Position numbers and translations under genes: made by a program. From NCBI GenBank assembly GCA_963556145.1, contig OY744462.1, forward strand, positions 1,860,001 through 1,924,000: a stretch of DNA of 64,000 nt, in the 5' to 3' direction. The stretch is from Hygrocybe punicea. Its lineage: Eukaryota > Basidiomycota > Agaricomycetes > Agaricales > Hygrophoraceae. The notes beneath the pieces were generated by a model. The model was given only the letters and a program-made list of their open reading frames with translations, was not told the origin of the DNA and ran no database searches. Shown here piece after piece: positions 1 through 12,133 of this stretch. Positions within the stretch are counted from its first letter, which is position 1. The number at the start of each line of letters is the position of its first letter.

Positions 1-1465
1 TAAGCAACAATGACGGCTGTGTTTTCAAAATCCTTTTTATCCTTGACCCAACAACTCGTATCGCGAGCAAAGCCGCAGCCATTAACGATCTTGCATTCGT
101 CACCACGACCATATCCGACATCGAACTCGATACCATTGCCCATCTTGATGGTTACGTCCATATCATCAAGTCATACAAGAGTCGCTATTCAGCATGTATT
201 CAAGAATGGGTAATGTCTATTGTTTAATTTGTGGATTGTTGATACTGAAACGTATTTCACAACAAACAGGTTTATATCGGAATGCGACTACATCATGAGG
301 ATGGAGCCCGGCGCTTCAATGTCAAATACATATTTTGGCCCGAGTTCCTTCATGCAATACTTCGCCATCAAGACAAAGGCGATACGTGGCAAAAGTTCGC
401 ATCGGCAGATTGTGTATTTGGTGGTGTGGATATGGGAATGTCATACATGTAAGATTGACATCGCTTTAATTAATTCTGCTCCGTTTTCGCTGCATTATAC
501 TGATGTCTTGACAGCGGTAACCAATACGGATTGACACTGGAAAATGTGTCGATTTTCATGACTGGCATGGACGAACTCTGTCGAACGGCACACATCTGGC
601 CGCCTCCGAAGCAGATGAACACGGTCCATTCAAAATGGATACAAAATCAAAACTTGCTTCATGTCGCTTTGAATGTAACGCATACGATACGCCCTCAAGC
701 AAAATTATTAAACGATGGCGACCAATTCCCACCGAATATTGTCTTGAAACGGACACACAGTGACACCGGTCATCACGTCCTATTACCTGGCGACGCCAAG
801 CGAAATTGGGAATACATGCGCAATAACTGTGAGGTTCCAGGTTCACGTTGGTTTGGGCAAACGTACATCGAACCACTGAGTAAGATGGGCGAATGGCGTG
901 TGTTTCTAGTTGGTGGAAAGGTCGTGTATACAGTGCACACCCTGTACAACAAGGAAAGCAAGTCCTGGAAGTGGGATATCGTCTCAAGTTTCTATACCTT
1001 GGATGAGTTAAGGTGAGTGCCCTTCATTTTCACTTGTCATATCATATGCATGATTGTCTTAACTTTGTCAGAATATTTCAAACGCAGGGGACTCTATTGA
1101 AGACGGTGGCGTGCAATCCGGACAGGGGCGCCATTTCTATTCGAGAGCAAGGCAGAAACGAGTTCTTCGACTTTGTCCAAAAGACCTACGAAGGGCTTTA
1201 TGCGATAGAGTCCAATATGGTTGGTGGAAAACCATCGATGAGTGTTTTTTGCCGTATGGACATATCGCTCATTGTGGATTCCAAAACGGATACTGTGTCC
1301 TATTTCGTGAACGAGGTGGAACGTTATCACACATGCAGCCTCTGGTCGAACATGAAGTCAGGTCCGAAATCCGTTCAAGCACCCATTGGCTCATTAGCAG
1401 ACACTTTTGCAGGGGTTTTCTATAAATGGTTGATTGACATCAAAGGTCCATACTCATATTTGTAA
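1..1465 (+). CDS. ATP-grasp-like conserved hypothetical protein, 5' partial
   Basis: Four exons join in one frame with GT...AG introns: 1-209, 270-448, 515-1012 and 1072-1465 (stop TAA). The start lies before the window. The spliced protein includes VLKRTHSD, then GEWRVFLVGGKVVYTVHT about 75 residues later, and near the C-terminus a run containing CRMDISLIVD and YFVNEVE. A Lys-containing strand, a GEWRVF strand and a late acidic D...NEVE segment are how an ATP-grasp nucleotide and metal site usually looks, so I infer an ATP-grasp-like fold. Substrate and pathway are unknown. Similar proteins are, from memory, multi-copy in Agaricomycetes. No frameshift is seen, so it may be a functional gene. 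Confidence 0.6.
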
Positions 1466-1552
1466 TATTATCTGTACAGTCAATGGATCGGTTCGCGTTT
1501 ATTTCACAAAACAGACATAAGATACAAATATAAATGATGCTAAGTGGAGCAA

Positions 1553-3600
1553 TCATTTCGGCACTCCCAAGACCATGACCCATTGCACATTGAGTGAAAT
1601 GCTCTTCATCATGTCATCTACACGCTTGAATGTATTGATGGTGTGTCCAACAACGACACAGGATCCTGCAGGGATATTGTGCGGGAAGATGGGTAGTTGC
1701 TGGAGCGATATGAGAGTGGACGTGAAGTCCGCTTTGACTTTGCGTGCATCATAGATGGGCACTGACAACACATACTTAAGATATCAATTTATATTAGACG
1801 ACCGGATGCTTACCAATATCGTAAAATGATAGAGCGGCCTTATGATAAGATGGAGTGGGTCGACGAGTGAATGGACTAAGTTGTACATTTTTGGATGTCG
1901 ATGCCTCTATGAAAATCGATTAGGAATTACAACTAAAAATGATTAATGCACAAACTGGGAGATGTATCCATTCCACTTGCTGTGGTCGTTGAGAAGGACA
2001 CATAGTCCTTATACAGTTGGGCCCGAAATTCGGACTCGCGAATCACCATTCCAATAGCACCGACATATCGCTCCCATTCCCCTTGAAGTAGTGCACCCTG
2101 TATAACCTTGACCGGCTTTGTATTGCCACCAATCTTGGGCTCATCGAGATAGCAGGACTCCACTATGATGACCGATGTAAAGATCGTCGGCATTCCACCT
2201 CCGACTGCATGAAAGAAGTTGCGACCAAATGCACCAGTGGAGATATGGGCAGGGTTATCACGAGAGAGATTAGAGTACCTCCCAGATCTATCAAATGTAA
2301 TGGCGGAAACCAATAACCTATATTATATCCAATGAATCGACCAAATTGACCTCAAATTGCTGTTCAAATAACGTACTTTCTGTTGATCTTGTAGATGTCA
2401 GTGATGATATCACTGAACTGTGGGTTGCCATTCCCAATTACACTGGACCAGGATACCATTGCTGCTGCCCTGAATGGTTATGAGTAAATGACAAGGGTAT
2501 AAATGCAATTGCATACTTGATATTGACACAGTCTTGGTAGGTGTCAACAAGTTGAGGATCCCTCGTGCCAATATCGGACTCATCAACGTTCGGAGATGGT
2601 AAGCTAGATTCACGACATCTACATCAAACACCATGGTGTAATAAGATCCAACACACCTGGTGATCTGCGTCAGTGCATAGGTCAGATCTCCTTCATCGCC
2701 ACTGGAGCCTTTATCATCGTCGGTATCATCGAGCATGATGGCCTTCGTGGACTTCGACTTCTTGGATGGAGTATTAGAAACGCTGTTACAATTAATGAAT
2801 GAGAATATTCATATCGGCACGTAAAATACACACGAAATTGGCTTATCGGGGTTCTTCATCAAGGCTACTTTGCGACGATGCCTAAACAGTCAAACGATTT
2901 GTTTGAACAAATGGATATGTCTATGATAACCAAACAACTCACTTAGAACCGTAATCCTCTTCCTCTTCCTCTTCCTCCTCTTCCTCACCGTCTCGTGATT
3001 GATTAGATGCAGCTTTCAATTTCTTGGCGGGGGAAGGCATTTTACTATAGATAACCTGTCAATGATGAGACAATACCTATGAAAAATGTTTACACATTGT
3101 CGTCATTGTCGGTGACATTGGGAGATGACATTTGACGTTTCTTTCCACTGTAACAGATTGATATCATGGTGGATATATTTGATATTGAAACACTAACACG
3201 TCTTTAACGTTGCGAAACTTGACGGAATGCCTAGGAGGATATTGATATTTGTTAACTCATATTGGATAACAATGATATGTGATTATAGATACCTTGTGAG
3301 CATTGACGGTGCCATTACACTGCCAGTGCTTTGAATACTGACGGCATCATCATTAGCATCGGACAAAGCCACACTGTCCATTGGTCAAAAATAGATAACG
3401 ATTAAAACGATGACACATACATATCATCATCAGCCCAAGTCTTGATGACCTTCTTCCGCTTCTCGATTGTTGCAGAAGGCCGTCTTTAGTGCATGCAATA
3501 GAAACTTCAGTTATACCGAGTAAAATAGGGATGCATACATGGTGGCCTTGGATTTTGCTTTCGAGTTTGATTTCGTGGCGGTGGACTTCTTGGGAGGCAT
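1553..3600 (-). CDS. Conserved basidiomycete hypothetical protein, about ten introns
   Basis: The start is ATG at 3600-3598, opening with MPPKKSTATKSNSKAKSKAT, a basic Lys/Ser-rich tail suggestive of a nuclear protein. Many tiny exons follow, separated by 45-60 nt introns. They include a KRKKVIKTWADDD segment and an acidic EEEEEEEE run ending DYGSK near 2945-2990. Larger exons cover about 2520-2780, 1960-2310 and 1553-1760; the last contains VPIYDAR, LPAGSCVVVGHTINTF and ends MVLGVPK. The pattern of a Lys-rich start, acid patch and C-terminal 'vYDgR...aGt.vav.htvN' block matches a multi-copy Agaricomycete family of unknown function that I recall next to transposons. The exon order is coherent, but not every junction was verified. 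Confidence 0.55.
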
Positions 3601-4262
3601 TGGAGAGCGGTAAAAGTTGATGGAATAGTGGATATCATCTCCACTCACGCTTTAAATCACTCAAAAACAATAAGCTATGAATTTAAGATGAATCGGTGAA
3701 TCCAAAACTTCAACAATAACATCAGAGGATCCACCATTGGCACATGCTCATATACCAAACGAGGCTTCTTGGGCCATGTACTCCATGCAAAGCGCAAAGG
3801 TATGCATGAAAAATGGATGACTGTCCACATGATATTCGCCACAAGTTTATACTGGTAGATTTCATGAATTGTTGACAAATTCAATTAAAGTTAGGAATGG
3901 AGACTAAACAAAAAGGGGTATTCATAAAACAAAAATGCATAATGCCAAATTAAGAAACATGGGGTATACTAACAGATATTGATGCATAATGGATAGGGGC
4001 TAATTTTAATGCTGTGCACACATATACTGTGATGCAGAATTAATGCGGAAAAGCTGGAGTACATGCTTGACTATACCATATCCAAACCAGACAGCTGACA
4101 ACCAACATTATGTGGTGCATTTGAAAGACATGGAAAGGATCCGTATTATGCAAAATGACGCAAACTTCAATATTGAAGAATGCAATACAAAAACAAAAGC
4201 AAAACGGATCCTGAAAGCTATCATCACATGGACATCAAAAGCCAATATGGATATGATCGGTG

Positions 4263-5519
4263 ATGGCGGAAGATATAATCCATGAAGTGGACAAAATTGT
4301 GCCACGCAATATACATCTCACCACTGCTTTGTATGTGATGGACAACTATTACAACTTCAAGGGTGCATGTTAGCAATATCCACCATCTATATACTGGCTA
4401 GTATTTGACACCAAATTGACAGCTGAACATCTGCAGGAAATCATATCTGCATGCTTAGACGATGATGAAAGTCAGCTTGCGAAGGCCACAAACGTAAGTC
4501 ATTGGATTTGAAAAGGTATATCATATTGACCGCATTGCCAGATTGCAAATGTCAATATTGTGCATGTTGACTCTCCAAATTGCTGGAAGTTTACACTTCC
4601 AACCAATGATGAATCCGAACATCAAGAATTGGTATTAAGTTTGCAAGCGATTTTGGTGGCGAAAGATCTTCCACCGATAACAACCAGGTATGTGCTAAAT
4701 TCGTATCAATTCCTTGAATACCATTCTGATGAATCACTGCAATAGTCAACCAGAACGCCGAACACCCTTCATACGTCAAAGCATAGTCGTAACTGGCCTT
4801 GTTACAACGGGCTTTCAATCCTATATCGATAACCTTCGGATTCTGCACCAGAAACTGGCTCGTCAATTTCCTGACAAAGCAATGCAAGCTTTTACGCCTT
4901 CTACATACATGGATTACATGGCACTCGCAATAGGAACCCGATATTTCACTGATCGCCGACATGACAACACTTCCTCTCACATTCCATTCGAGTATGTCAT
5001 CGATCCAAAAGGCATATTAACCTCACTTGCGAATTCCTGCTACTTTCATGGCCAGGACAATTGCGTACTTTATTACAAGTTGAAGTCTGATAGAAATCGA
5101 CATTGGTGAGTGACGATGAATTGGGATCACATCCCTACTTGATGGAAATATTTATTAGCTTCATTCCAACAAACCCAACTTGCTTTAGAATCGGTGATAT
5201 AGTGGAGGTTCAGTTTACAATATCGGCAGTTCCGGTAAAGAAGGATAAATTCAAGATGATTCTGAATCTACAGTCATTGGCACTGGTAGACAGTGACTTC
5301 ACAGAGGTAACACTTTAATACATCAAGAATTAAACGAATACTGATGTATATTCTCAGGAAGCAACTATGATTCGCAACAAGACAGCTTTGCCTACACCAA
5401 CTACACAGCCCAGAATAGCCATCAAACGGCATGTTGGGTATGTGGAAGAGGGTAATGATGCAGAGGGTGTTGTGGAAACAAGGCGACGCTTCTATAATAT
5501 GAATATAGACCGATGCTAA
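4263..5519 (+). CDS. Conserved basidiomycete hypothetical protein, possibly decayed 5' end
   Basis: The well-supported part has exons ending 4493 and at 4542-4687, 4746-5105, 5159-5306 and 5358-5519 (TAA), all joined in frame by short GT...AG introns. Landmarks are a VFDTKLTAEHLQEI segment, FEYVIDPKGIL, YFHGQDNCVLYYKL and FRIGDIVEVQFTIS. The last resembles a family I know from Agaricomycetes with the block 'f.vGDIVE.q.sf...p'. The 5' end is uncertain. An ATG at 4263 reads in frame to a TAG at 4371. Either that stop kills the gene, or a 40-nt intron (donor just after position 4362, acceptor TAG before TATTTGACACC) removes it. Function is unknown. Confidence 0.5.
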
Positions 5520-5605
5520 TGTATAATATTGTATGTGTACTCAACCCGTTGATATGTTACAGCTGTTTTGCTATCTGATGGCAGCAACTGCACCTTTTTG
5601 AATCA

Positions 5606-6078
5606 ATTGAGAAATTTGGACTTGGTAGAATTTTGGGTGCTGTGTTTTGTATCTCATGAAATACTATTTGGATTAAGATGGTTATACAGGGAAAGTTGTA
5701 CTATGTCTTGAGGACTATCTACGCCTGTAATTACATTTGAACAATATTTAGGATATAGTGAGTTGTTGATGAAATAAAAGGTAGACCAGTACTTTTTGAC
5801 GCCCAAAATGATACTGTCAAATTATGACATCGAAAGAGCTCATATGAAGAAGACTGGAGGGAGAAGGTTGTTCATCTTTTCAAGGCCTAGAAGTACATAT
5901 ACCATATTCTTCTCTATTTTTGTCCTTTGAGCCGTCATTGCATCTGTACTATGTTTGTCTGTCACTAGGCTCGAAATACAACCAGAATCATAAACTGTAT
6001 AACCATCTTGATCCAAGCAGTATTTCATGAGATACAAAACACAGCACCCAAAATTCTACCAAGTCCAAATTTCTCAAT
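5606..6078. mobile_element. MITE-like element with 84-bp terminal inverted repeats
   Basis: Positions 5606-5689 are the near-perfect reverse complement of 5995-6078, both running from ATTGAGAAATTTGGACTT to a GGTTATACAG end. The 305-bp middle is unique and non-coding. No clear target duplication was found at the flanks. It lies just after the 4263-5519 gene. Confidence 0.7.
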
Positions 6079-7719
6079 GTGCCTTTTTGCTGAAAAGATG
6101 AGAATGAGCTATTGAAAATCCATTATCTACCTATAATCCAGATTTAATGTTTGCATATTCTCTTTGTATCACCACTGGATAGCTAACTATATCCAATGTT
6201 CAATGTGTACTGATCACATATGACAATAGTAACCTGAACATATTGACCGAACACATTGACCGAACACACCGAACATGTCCAATATGTTCGGTTTGTGGTC
6301 CATGAAACTGAATTACAATTCATTGTACAAATTCAATCAAACTACCTTTACTTCGCATATGTGATGCATAACCTTTTGTTCAAAGACATGTCATATTAAC
6401 TGGACGAAATCTGCAGGTACAACAAGCATATTTACTCCTTTATATCTAAATTGATGACGAAATTCACTGCTGTACTGAGAAGCCTATGTTGCTATGTTCC
6501 TGCATTGATACCATTGGATTGTATCTTGGCCCAACCTTCACTTCTTCCCATCCTGCCATAAATATGATGCTTTGCTATTTAATAATTGCTTTCCAATCAT
6601 ATTATTTTGTTCTGGCATGATTGGAGCTTCTCTTGAACTAATTATGTTCCTTGTCCTTGTGTCTGGATCTCGAATCATTATGCAGTTGACTGCATTTATT
6701 GTACTATTTTCGTGTCCTTTGATGAAACATCAACAAATTATACACCTCACCCTTATGAGCCCATTCAATGAATACATTGAAACAGCATCTGGGGTACCAA
6801 TGTGTGAACTCCATAGTTTCTCAATGTTGATAGCTCTGCTTGCACTTTCTCTGCTTCAATATGGGATGTCGAATATGGCACATAATGCACATCCAACAAC
6901 TGTCCAGACTTTTATTTCTGCTATTATTTGTGCAATTGCAATGCCCCGGATTCAGGTAGGGACATCTGCAAAACACTTTGTGCCGAAAAATGATGAACCC
7001 GCCAGTTAAACCAGTGTTAAACCTGTTCCTTGTGATTCCAATGTACATAGCTGTTATATGTATCTGTAAACAAAGATATCATATCTAGTTCATTCAGTCT
7101 ATATTGCACTGGCAATTCCTCAGAATACAGCAGGGATACTAGTTGGACAATACAGAACTCTCAGTACTGTTCAGACAGGTTTTCAACTCATCCATATGTC
7201 ATAATGCACATTACACCAACAAAGAATACAATTATTGTCATGAAGTCGACTTAGCAGTGGACTACACTTTCCCAACTTGGCACCTTTGATCTGGTGACCT
7301 TATTGTTCTTGCTCATTTGAGACAACAAATTCTCACAGTTACAAAGTCAGCAGTCACACGGTTTCAAATTTATTCACAGGGCTTCAAAATTGTTCCCACA
7401 GTTTGCAACAATTGTTCCCACGGCTTGGCAAATTAGAGTCTGACCCTGAGTTGAAAAATCCACCATATAGAACGATTCCCTTATAGGGACTCGTAACTAG
7501 CAAGTGAGTAAGTACATTGAGTTGTAACAAGGACAAATCCACCCTTGCCGAACAACAAGGTAATTTCCTGATCAAAGTCACACTCCGGAAACCCTTGGTG
7601 AGGAACTGTTTTTCTAAGAAACACTCCCCACGAACCACAATATTGTGGGTGTTGTGGGCGGTTGCAGAGGTGACTTGGTGGCTTTGGAAGTCAGCCAAGT
7701 GGCCGACTGGGGAATATCA
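6079..7719. other. No supported gene
   Basis: The sequence is AT-rich. A hydrophobic 145-aa open frame at 6572-7009 has no recognisable domain or splice context, and I do not call it a gene. Around 7320-7440 the words TTCACAG, TTGCAA and TTGTTCCCAC recur loosely. Confidence 0.5.
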
Positions 7720-7856
7720 GTTTGTGGTTCAAACTCAGTTTGAAACTGTTTTGGCCCGCAGCCAAATCCCCAAACCAGAGACCGAATGGTTCGGTCTCAG
7801 CCACAATTTCCCAAACTGGGTTTGCATCAGTCTGAGACCGAACTTCCCCAACACTA
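7720..7856. mobile_element. Probable right end of a hAT-like element
   Basis: The block ends in CTGAGACCGAACTTCCCCAACACTA, whose reverse complement starts TAGTGTTGGGGAAGTTCGG. This closely resembles the TAGTGTTGCCG[TA]AGTTCGG ends of the two complete hAT-type elements at 34462 and 56892. GAGACCGAA and TTCGGTCTC are repeated inverted inside it. No matching left end was found, so it may be a truncated or diverged relative. Confidence 0.4.
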
Positions 7857-8079
7857 CTCACCATCATAGATGAGCTTTGTGAACTTGGATATGAAGATTC
7901 TTGTTCTGTCACCCTGGAAGAGCAACTGGTGATTTTTCTATACATTTCTGTCACTGGATTGTTGATCCAGCATGCAGGTGAACATTTCCAATCTGCAAAT
8001 GAGATGATGTCAAGGTGAGTTGCCATTCTGATCATAAAAAAAAGATCTCAAGCCTTTTGGCGAGGACATCACACTCTAC

Positions 8080-8315
8080 CACGCATTCCTTAGTACTCCT
8101 TAAGGACTCCTCAAGGACTCCTCTGCCAAATTGCAAGGAGTCCTTAAGGAGGCCTTGATTTCCTCACCATGGAAACTTTTTCCTTAAGGAGTTTGTAAGG
8201 ACTCCTTGGCCCTCCTAAGGACTCCTGACCAAGGAGTGGCTAAGGAGTCCTGAGGAGTGTTCCTCCTCAAGGAGTCCTCAAGAAGTCCTGAGGAGGATTC
8301 CTTCCCAAGTAGCAT
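8080..8315. repeat. AAGGAGTCCTT-type palindromic hexamer array
   Basis: Irregular repetition of AGGAGTCCTT and its complement AAGGACTCCT gives a locally self-complementary block. It is non-coding. A second array of the same words is at 26455-26668. Confidence 0.75.
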
Positions 8316-8389
8316 TCCCCGAAGTTCTCATTACATATTTATTAATTATTATTATTGTTAGTACTAACTACTATTATTTAATGAGGCGG

Positions 8390-9600
8390 TATGCCCCAAA
8401 TTAGATAGCGAATTGTGGCGGGTTTATATACCTTTATTTGGTGCATGGACCAATTGTGGAAACACTTCAACAAACGAGGTCACATGACAATCAACAACCT
8501 CACGTCCAATGCCCCACACCAAGCAGCAACAGCAACAGCAACTTCACAATGCAGATGAACGCAGGCAGCCATGGAGGGGGTGGTTGTGCCCACCCCCGCC
8601 TCAGTATGTTTTTTTAATTTTTAATTTTTATATTCTGTTACTGACTATTTCCTACGAGGTCCACGCCCACGCCCATGGGAACGAGAACGAGAACAAGAAC
8701 GCGGACAGGAACGCAACCGGGAACGAGAACGGGGGAACGGGCATGGAGGGGGTGGTGATGTGCCCACCCCCTCATCAGTATGTTTTTTTAATTTTTTAAT
8801 TTTTATATTCTTGTTACTGACTATTACCTACGATGTCCACGAGAACAGGAATGCAATGGGAACCGGAACCGGAACCGGAACGGGAGCGGGAACCGGAACC
8901 AGCAACAGCAACTTCACACGGACGAATGCAGGCGGCCACGGTGGGGGTGGTAATGTGCCCACCCCCGCATGGGTATGTTTTTTATTGACTTTTCATTTTA
9001 TATTGTGTTACTGACTATTACCCACAATGCCCATGCCCACGGCGAGGGACAGCCAATGGCCAGCAACGACCCCCAGACCACCGTGATGCGAACAAACGGG
9101 AGACGGGAAGGACGGGAAAGGGGAAGGAGGCCGGACCCCAACGGCAACACCCAGTGCAACAGCAGCAGCGACCACCGTGGCAACAGCAGCAGCAGCAGCA
9201 ATGCGGCCGCAACAGCTGCAATGGCGACGGTGGCAGCAGCAACAGATGCCCAGTGGCAACGGCAACGGCAACAGCAGCAGCAGCAGCAATGCACGGGCAA
9301 CGGTGGCAGCAGCAGCAGTGGCGACAACGGCAGCAGCGGCACGACAATGGCAGCAACGGCACGACAACGTCAGTAACAGGCGGTGGTCCCCCTCTATCCT
9401 TTCCCCTTCCCCCTTCCTTTCCCTCTCCCTTCCCCCTTCTGTCTCCCTTTCTGTCTCCCTTCCCCTCTCCCTTCCCCTCTTCCTCCTTCCCCTCTCCTTT
9501 TCTTTCCTTTTCCTCCTCCTCTCCTTTGCCCATTCTTCCTCCCCATTCCCCCTCTATTTTTTCTTCTCCTGTATTAGTTTTAATTGTTTAATTAATTTGT
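8390..9600. repeat. Tandem intron-like repeats followed by trinucleotide-rich tract
   Basis: Three copies of a 170-195 bp unit begin at about 8589, 8763 and 8958. Each carries CCCACCCC, then GTATGTTTTTT, an AT-rich stretch and TACTGAC, i.e. a donor and a branch point in the order of a fungal intron. The tract 9100-9370 is (CAG/CAA/GGC)n and 9370-9560 is a CCCTTCC pyrimidine tract. Long frames here in all directions are repeat artefacts. The design resembles the interiors of the elements at 34462, 51946 and 56892, but no terminal repeats were found here. Confidence 0.6.
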
Positions 9601-9625
9601 GAAATATTAAGAATTCTTTGATTTA

Positions 9626-10048
9626 TTGTCTATTTCAAGCAAGTTGGCGGAGCCTAAAAAAATGTCTAAAAAAGCAAATCCACCGGAAAAAACTTGCAAC
9701 TCGCTGAAGACATAATGGATTGTCATCAGAGCAGTACCAAAATGTTTGCAAAAATTGATATTATGAATCTATTGTATATCGAGGCCTTAAAAATGTGGTA
9801 TACCTTCCCAAAGTGACTTTTTACCATGATTGATGGTACTGTGGCTGCCGAAATCCAAAATTTGAGATTCACTGAGAACATGACTTTCTGAACCTTGGTC
9901 AGTGACAGACAGGCACCGTCTGGTCTCAGATTGAAAAAAATGTCATTGCATTTCTATTCTGTTGAATATTCGGCAAGATATCTCAAATTTCCATTTGCGA
10001 TTTATTTCAGAGTTTTTTAGGCTCTGCCAACTTGCCTGAAATAGACAA
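9626..10048. mobile_element. TA-flanked MITE with about 37-bp terminal inverted repeats
   Basis: The left end is TTGTCTATTTCAAGCAAG and the right end is its inverse with a few mismatches, running into GAGCCTAAAAAA. Both ends are flanked by TA (9624-9625 and 10049-10050), as expected for Tc1/mariner-type transposition. It is non-coding. Confidence 0.65.
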
Positions 10049-10059
10049 TAAAGTCATTA

Positions 10060-10650
10060 CAGCATTTTCAGAAATCCTTGTCATGCGTGAAAAAAAAAAT
10101 TAAAATAAATAATCCAGGTGGCTGAAGGTACAAGAGTTGGGCGATTGCCGTAGTAGGATAGCACATCATGTGACTTTGAATTATTTTGCTTGAAAAGACT
10201 ACTGATATGTAAATTGTAAATTCAATGGGAAATATATAAGACATTTGACATTAAGTAAAATTAGAATGACACCCATTTAATGTTTCTGTCAACTCAAATT
10301 ACTATTTTTAGCTTTTATTCAGGTGATGTCATGTTATAAAGCAAGCTACAGCTCCAAATTGCAGCAGAAAACCACACCTCCTCCTTGAATAAAGAACTAA
10401 AAATAATAATTTGAGTTGATAGAAACATTCAATGGATGTCATGCTAATTTTACTTAATGTCAAATGTCTTATATATTTCTCATTGAATTTACAATTTACA
10501 TATCAGTAGTCTTTTCAAGCAAAATAATTCAAAGTCACATGATGTGCTACCCTACTACGGCAATCGCCCAACTCTTGTACCTTCAGCCACCCGGATTATT
10601 TATTTTAATTTTTTTTTTTTCACGCGCGACAAGGATTTCCAAAAACGCTG
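10060..10650. mobile_element. TA-flanked foldback element with about 260-bp arms
   Basis: Nearly the whole element is one palindrome: the arm from CAGCATTTTC at 10060 to about 10320 is repeated inverted from about 10390 to 10650. The loop is about 70 bp. The flanking dinucleotide is TA on both sides (10058-10059 and 10651-10652). The CAGC terminus matches the start of the large mariner-type element at 31977. It is non-coding. Confidence 0.7.
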
Positions 10651-10656
10651 TAATAT

Positions 10657-10969
10657 TTATTGCTATTTTCATATATAATGACATTTTGAAAAACAAATCT
10701 TTTAAAGAAGGAGGTCCTAGTAAAATGATAACTTGTGAAATACTGCACCAAATTACATAGTCTGAGAGGGACGGTTTGTCTATGTTCTAAGGGGCATCTT
10801 TCCCTCTATTTACAATTTCAAAATATGTGTTATATAAAAAGTTATGGGTGAATTGTTGATTTGAGTCATTGCAACTTGTACAATGAATATCTTTACAAGA
10901 AATGCTTGGATTGACATGGTTGTAGAGAGAAAGTTGTTCTATTTTTCAAGGGCTACAAGGACCCATACT
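10657..10969 (+). repeat. 313-bp dispersed repeat, copy 1
   Basis: It matches 23872-24184 in inverse orientation with very few differences over the full 313 bp, from TTTATTGCTATTTTCATA to CCCATACT. It contains GGTTGTAGAGAGAAAGTTG. It is non-coding, and neither copy has obvious terminal repeats. Confidence 0.75.
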
Positions 10970-11169
10970 ATGAAGGGTGGCATTGGACAAAATTAATAAT
11001 TTTGTCGAGGAGGAATTTCTTCCCAAATTCCAATATTTCTTTGCAGCGACACATTTTCATTTGCAGTGCCCTCCAAATTTTATTCCTAGTATTTTAAATT
11101 TGCTTGAAATTTATATATTTTGCAAGCATGCCATGAACTTCGTGATTGTGCTATTAACTGTCCATGTTG

Positions 11170-11450
11170 ATCCCATAAAATTTGCCGTGGTGTTTGTGAA
11201 TTTTGCCAGCAGATCTGTAAATTTTGCCAGCATGTCCATATTTGCCAGCATGTCTGTGAACTTGGCAAGAGTATCCATGAATTTTGCCAGCGTATCCATA
11301 AAATTTGTCAGTATGTCCACCATGTTTGCCAAAGTTTGACGGCATATTTGCCAGCGTGTCCGTCAACTTTGCCAGCGTGTCTGTGAACTTTGCAAGCTTG
11401 TCCGTCAACTTTGCAAGCTTGCCCGTCAACTTTGCAAGCATACCTTTTGG
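11170..11450. repeat. 21-24 bp minisatellite (TTTGCCAGC unit)
   Basis: More than ten imperfect units of the type AACTTTGCCAGCGTGTCYGTC stand in tandem. The reverse strand stays open and reads as repeats of LAKFTDT and LAKLTDT, which I regard as a by-product of the period being a multiple of three. Confidence 0.75.
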
Positions 11451-11869
11451 AATGTACGACTGAGTGCTCACAAAGGAGTTTACTTCGCGAAGGACTGGGC
11501 GATTTCTATGGGCACTGTGGCGGAACATGATTCTGATCAACTGCGTAGCCCTTGTGGAGATTGTCAGCTGTCATGTGGTGAGTTTATCATTCATTTTAAT
11601 GTTGTGAAACTCATTGGTTAGGGGTTACGTTCACCCGGTATCTGCTAGTGAAAGGGACAGAAACGAACGAAGAGGCAGACCACAAGAAGGCCTTGAAAAT
11701 TTCCCTCGTGAACCTTGACCCAGCCAATCCAATAACACTATCGGGCAGACAACCCAACAACCATATCGAGAATCCCCAGCCGTCGTACCAACTGGAAACG
11801 TTGCTTGCTGCTCACCACGATTGGAAGCCTATCATGCTGCGGTTCAAATTGAAGTGCTCCAGAATGTAA
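11446..11869 (+). pseudogene. PARP/ART-like C-terminal gene fragment
   Basis: Two exons join in frame: one ending at 11577 (donor GTGAGTTTAT) and 11622-11869 (TAA). The first contains HKGVYFAKDWAISMG, resembling the G-[IV]-Y-F-A block of PARP/ADP-ribosyltransferase folds, then two CxxC-like cysteines (PCGDCQLSC). The second exon continues GVTFTRYLLVKG. Upstream sequence is replaced by the minisatellite, so the N-terminus and any NAD-binding His are missing. The domain assignment is inference from one motif. Confidence 0.35.
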
Positions 11870-12083
11870 AGATGGTGTCGGCACATTGAGTGCCGGCATC
11901 TTTGAGCGAGTAACTTCTTCACATCTTCCTGGGATGAATCACTTAATTTGCATCTGTGGATCACAGCGAGAAGATGGGGCTACACTGATAGGTAAGTACG
12001 TCCATAACCTGCTTAGTATTTGGGTTTATCATTGTCAGAATCCACTGTGGGTTGTTTTCGAAGCCCTTCTTTATGCTCCTCCC

Positions 12084-12093
12084 TATATATAAG
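12084..12093 (+). promoter_or_regulatory. TATA box of the HECT-like gene
   Basis: TATATATAAG lies 41-50 bp before the ATG at 12134, in a short spacer free of other signals. Confidence 0.45.
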
Positions 12094-12133
12094 GCCACAA
12101 AGCATTGCAAGACCGCCGAGCAATAATTCCAAC

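Noticed and set aside
6572..7009. 145-aa hydrophobic frame as a membrane protein gene
   Set aside because: No recognisable family, no promoter signal, AT-rich codons and surrounding repeat-like DNA.
8998..9591. Poly-Leu/Cys/Pro frames around the trinucleotide and pyrimidine tracts
   Set aside because: Low-complexity artefacts without start context or domains.
11086..11540. Repeat protein LAKFTDT on the minus strand
   Set aside because: The repeat unit length is mostly a multiple of three, so the frame stays open by chance. There is no splice or promoter context, and it starts inside a gene fragment of the other strand.
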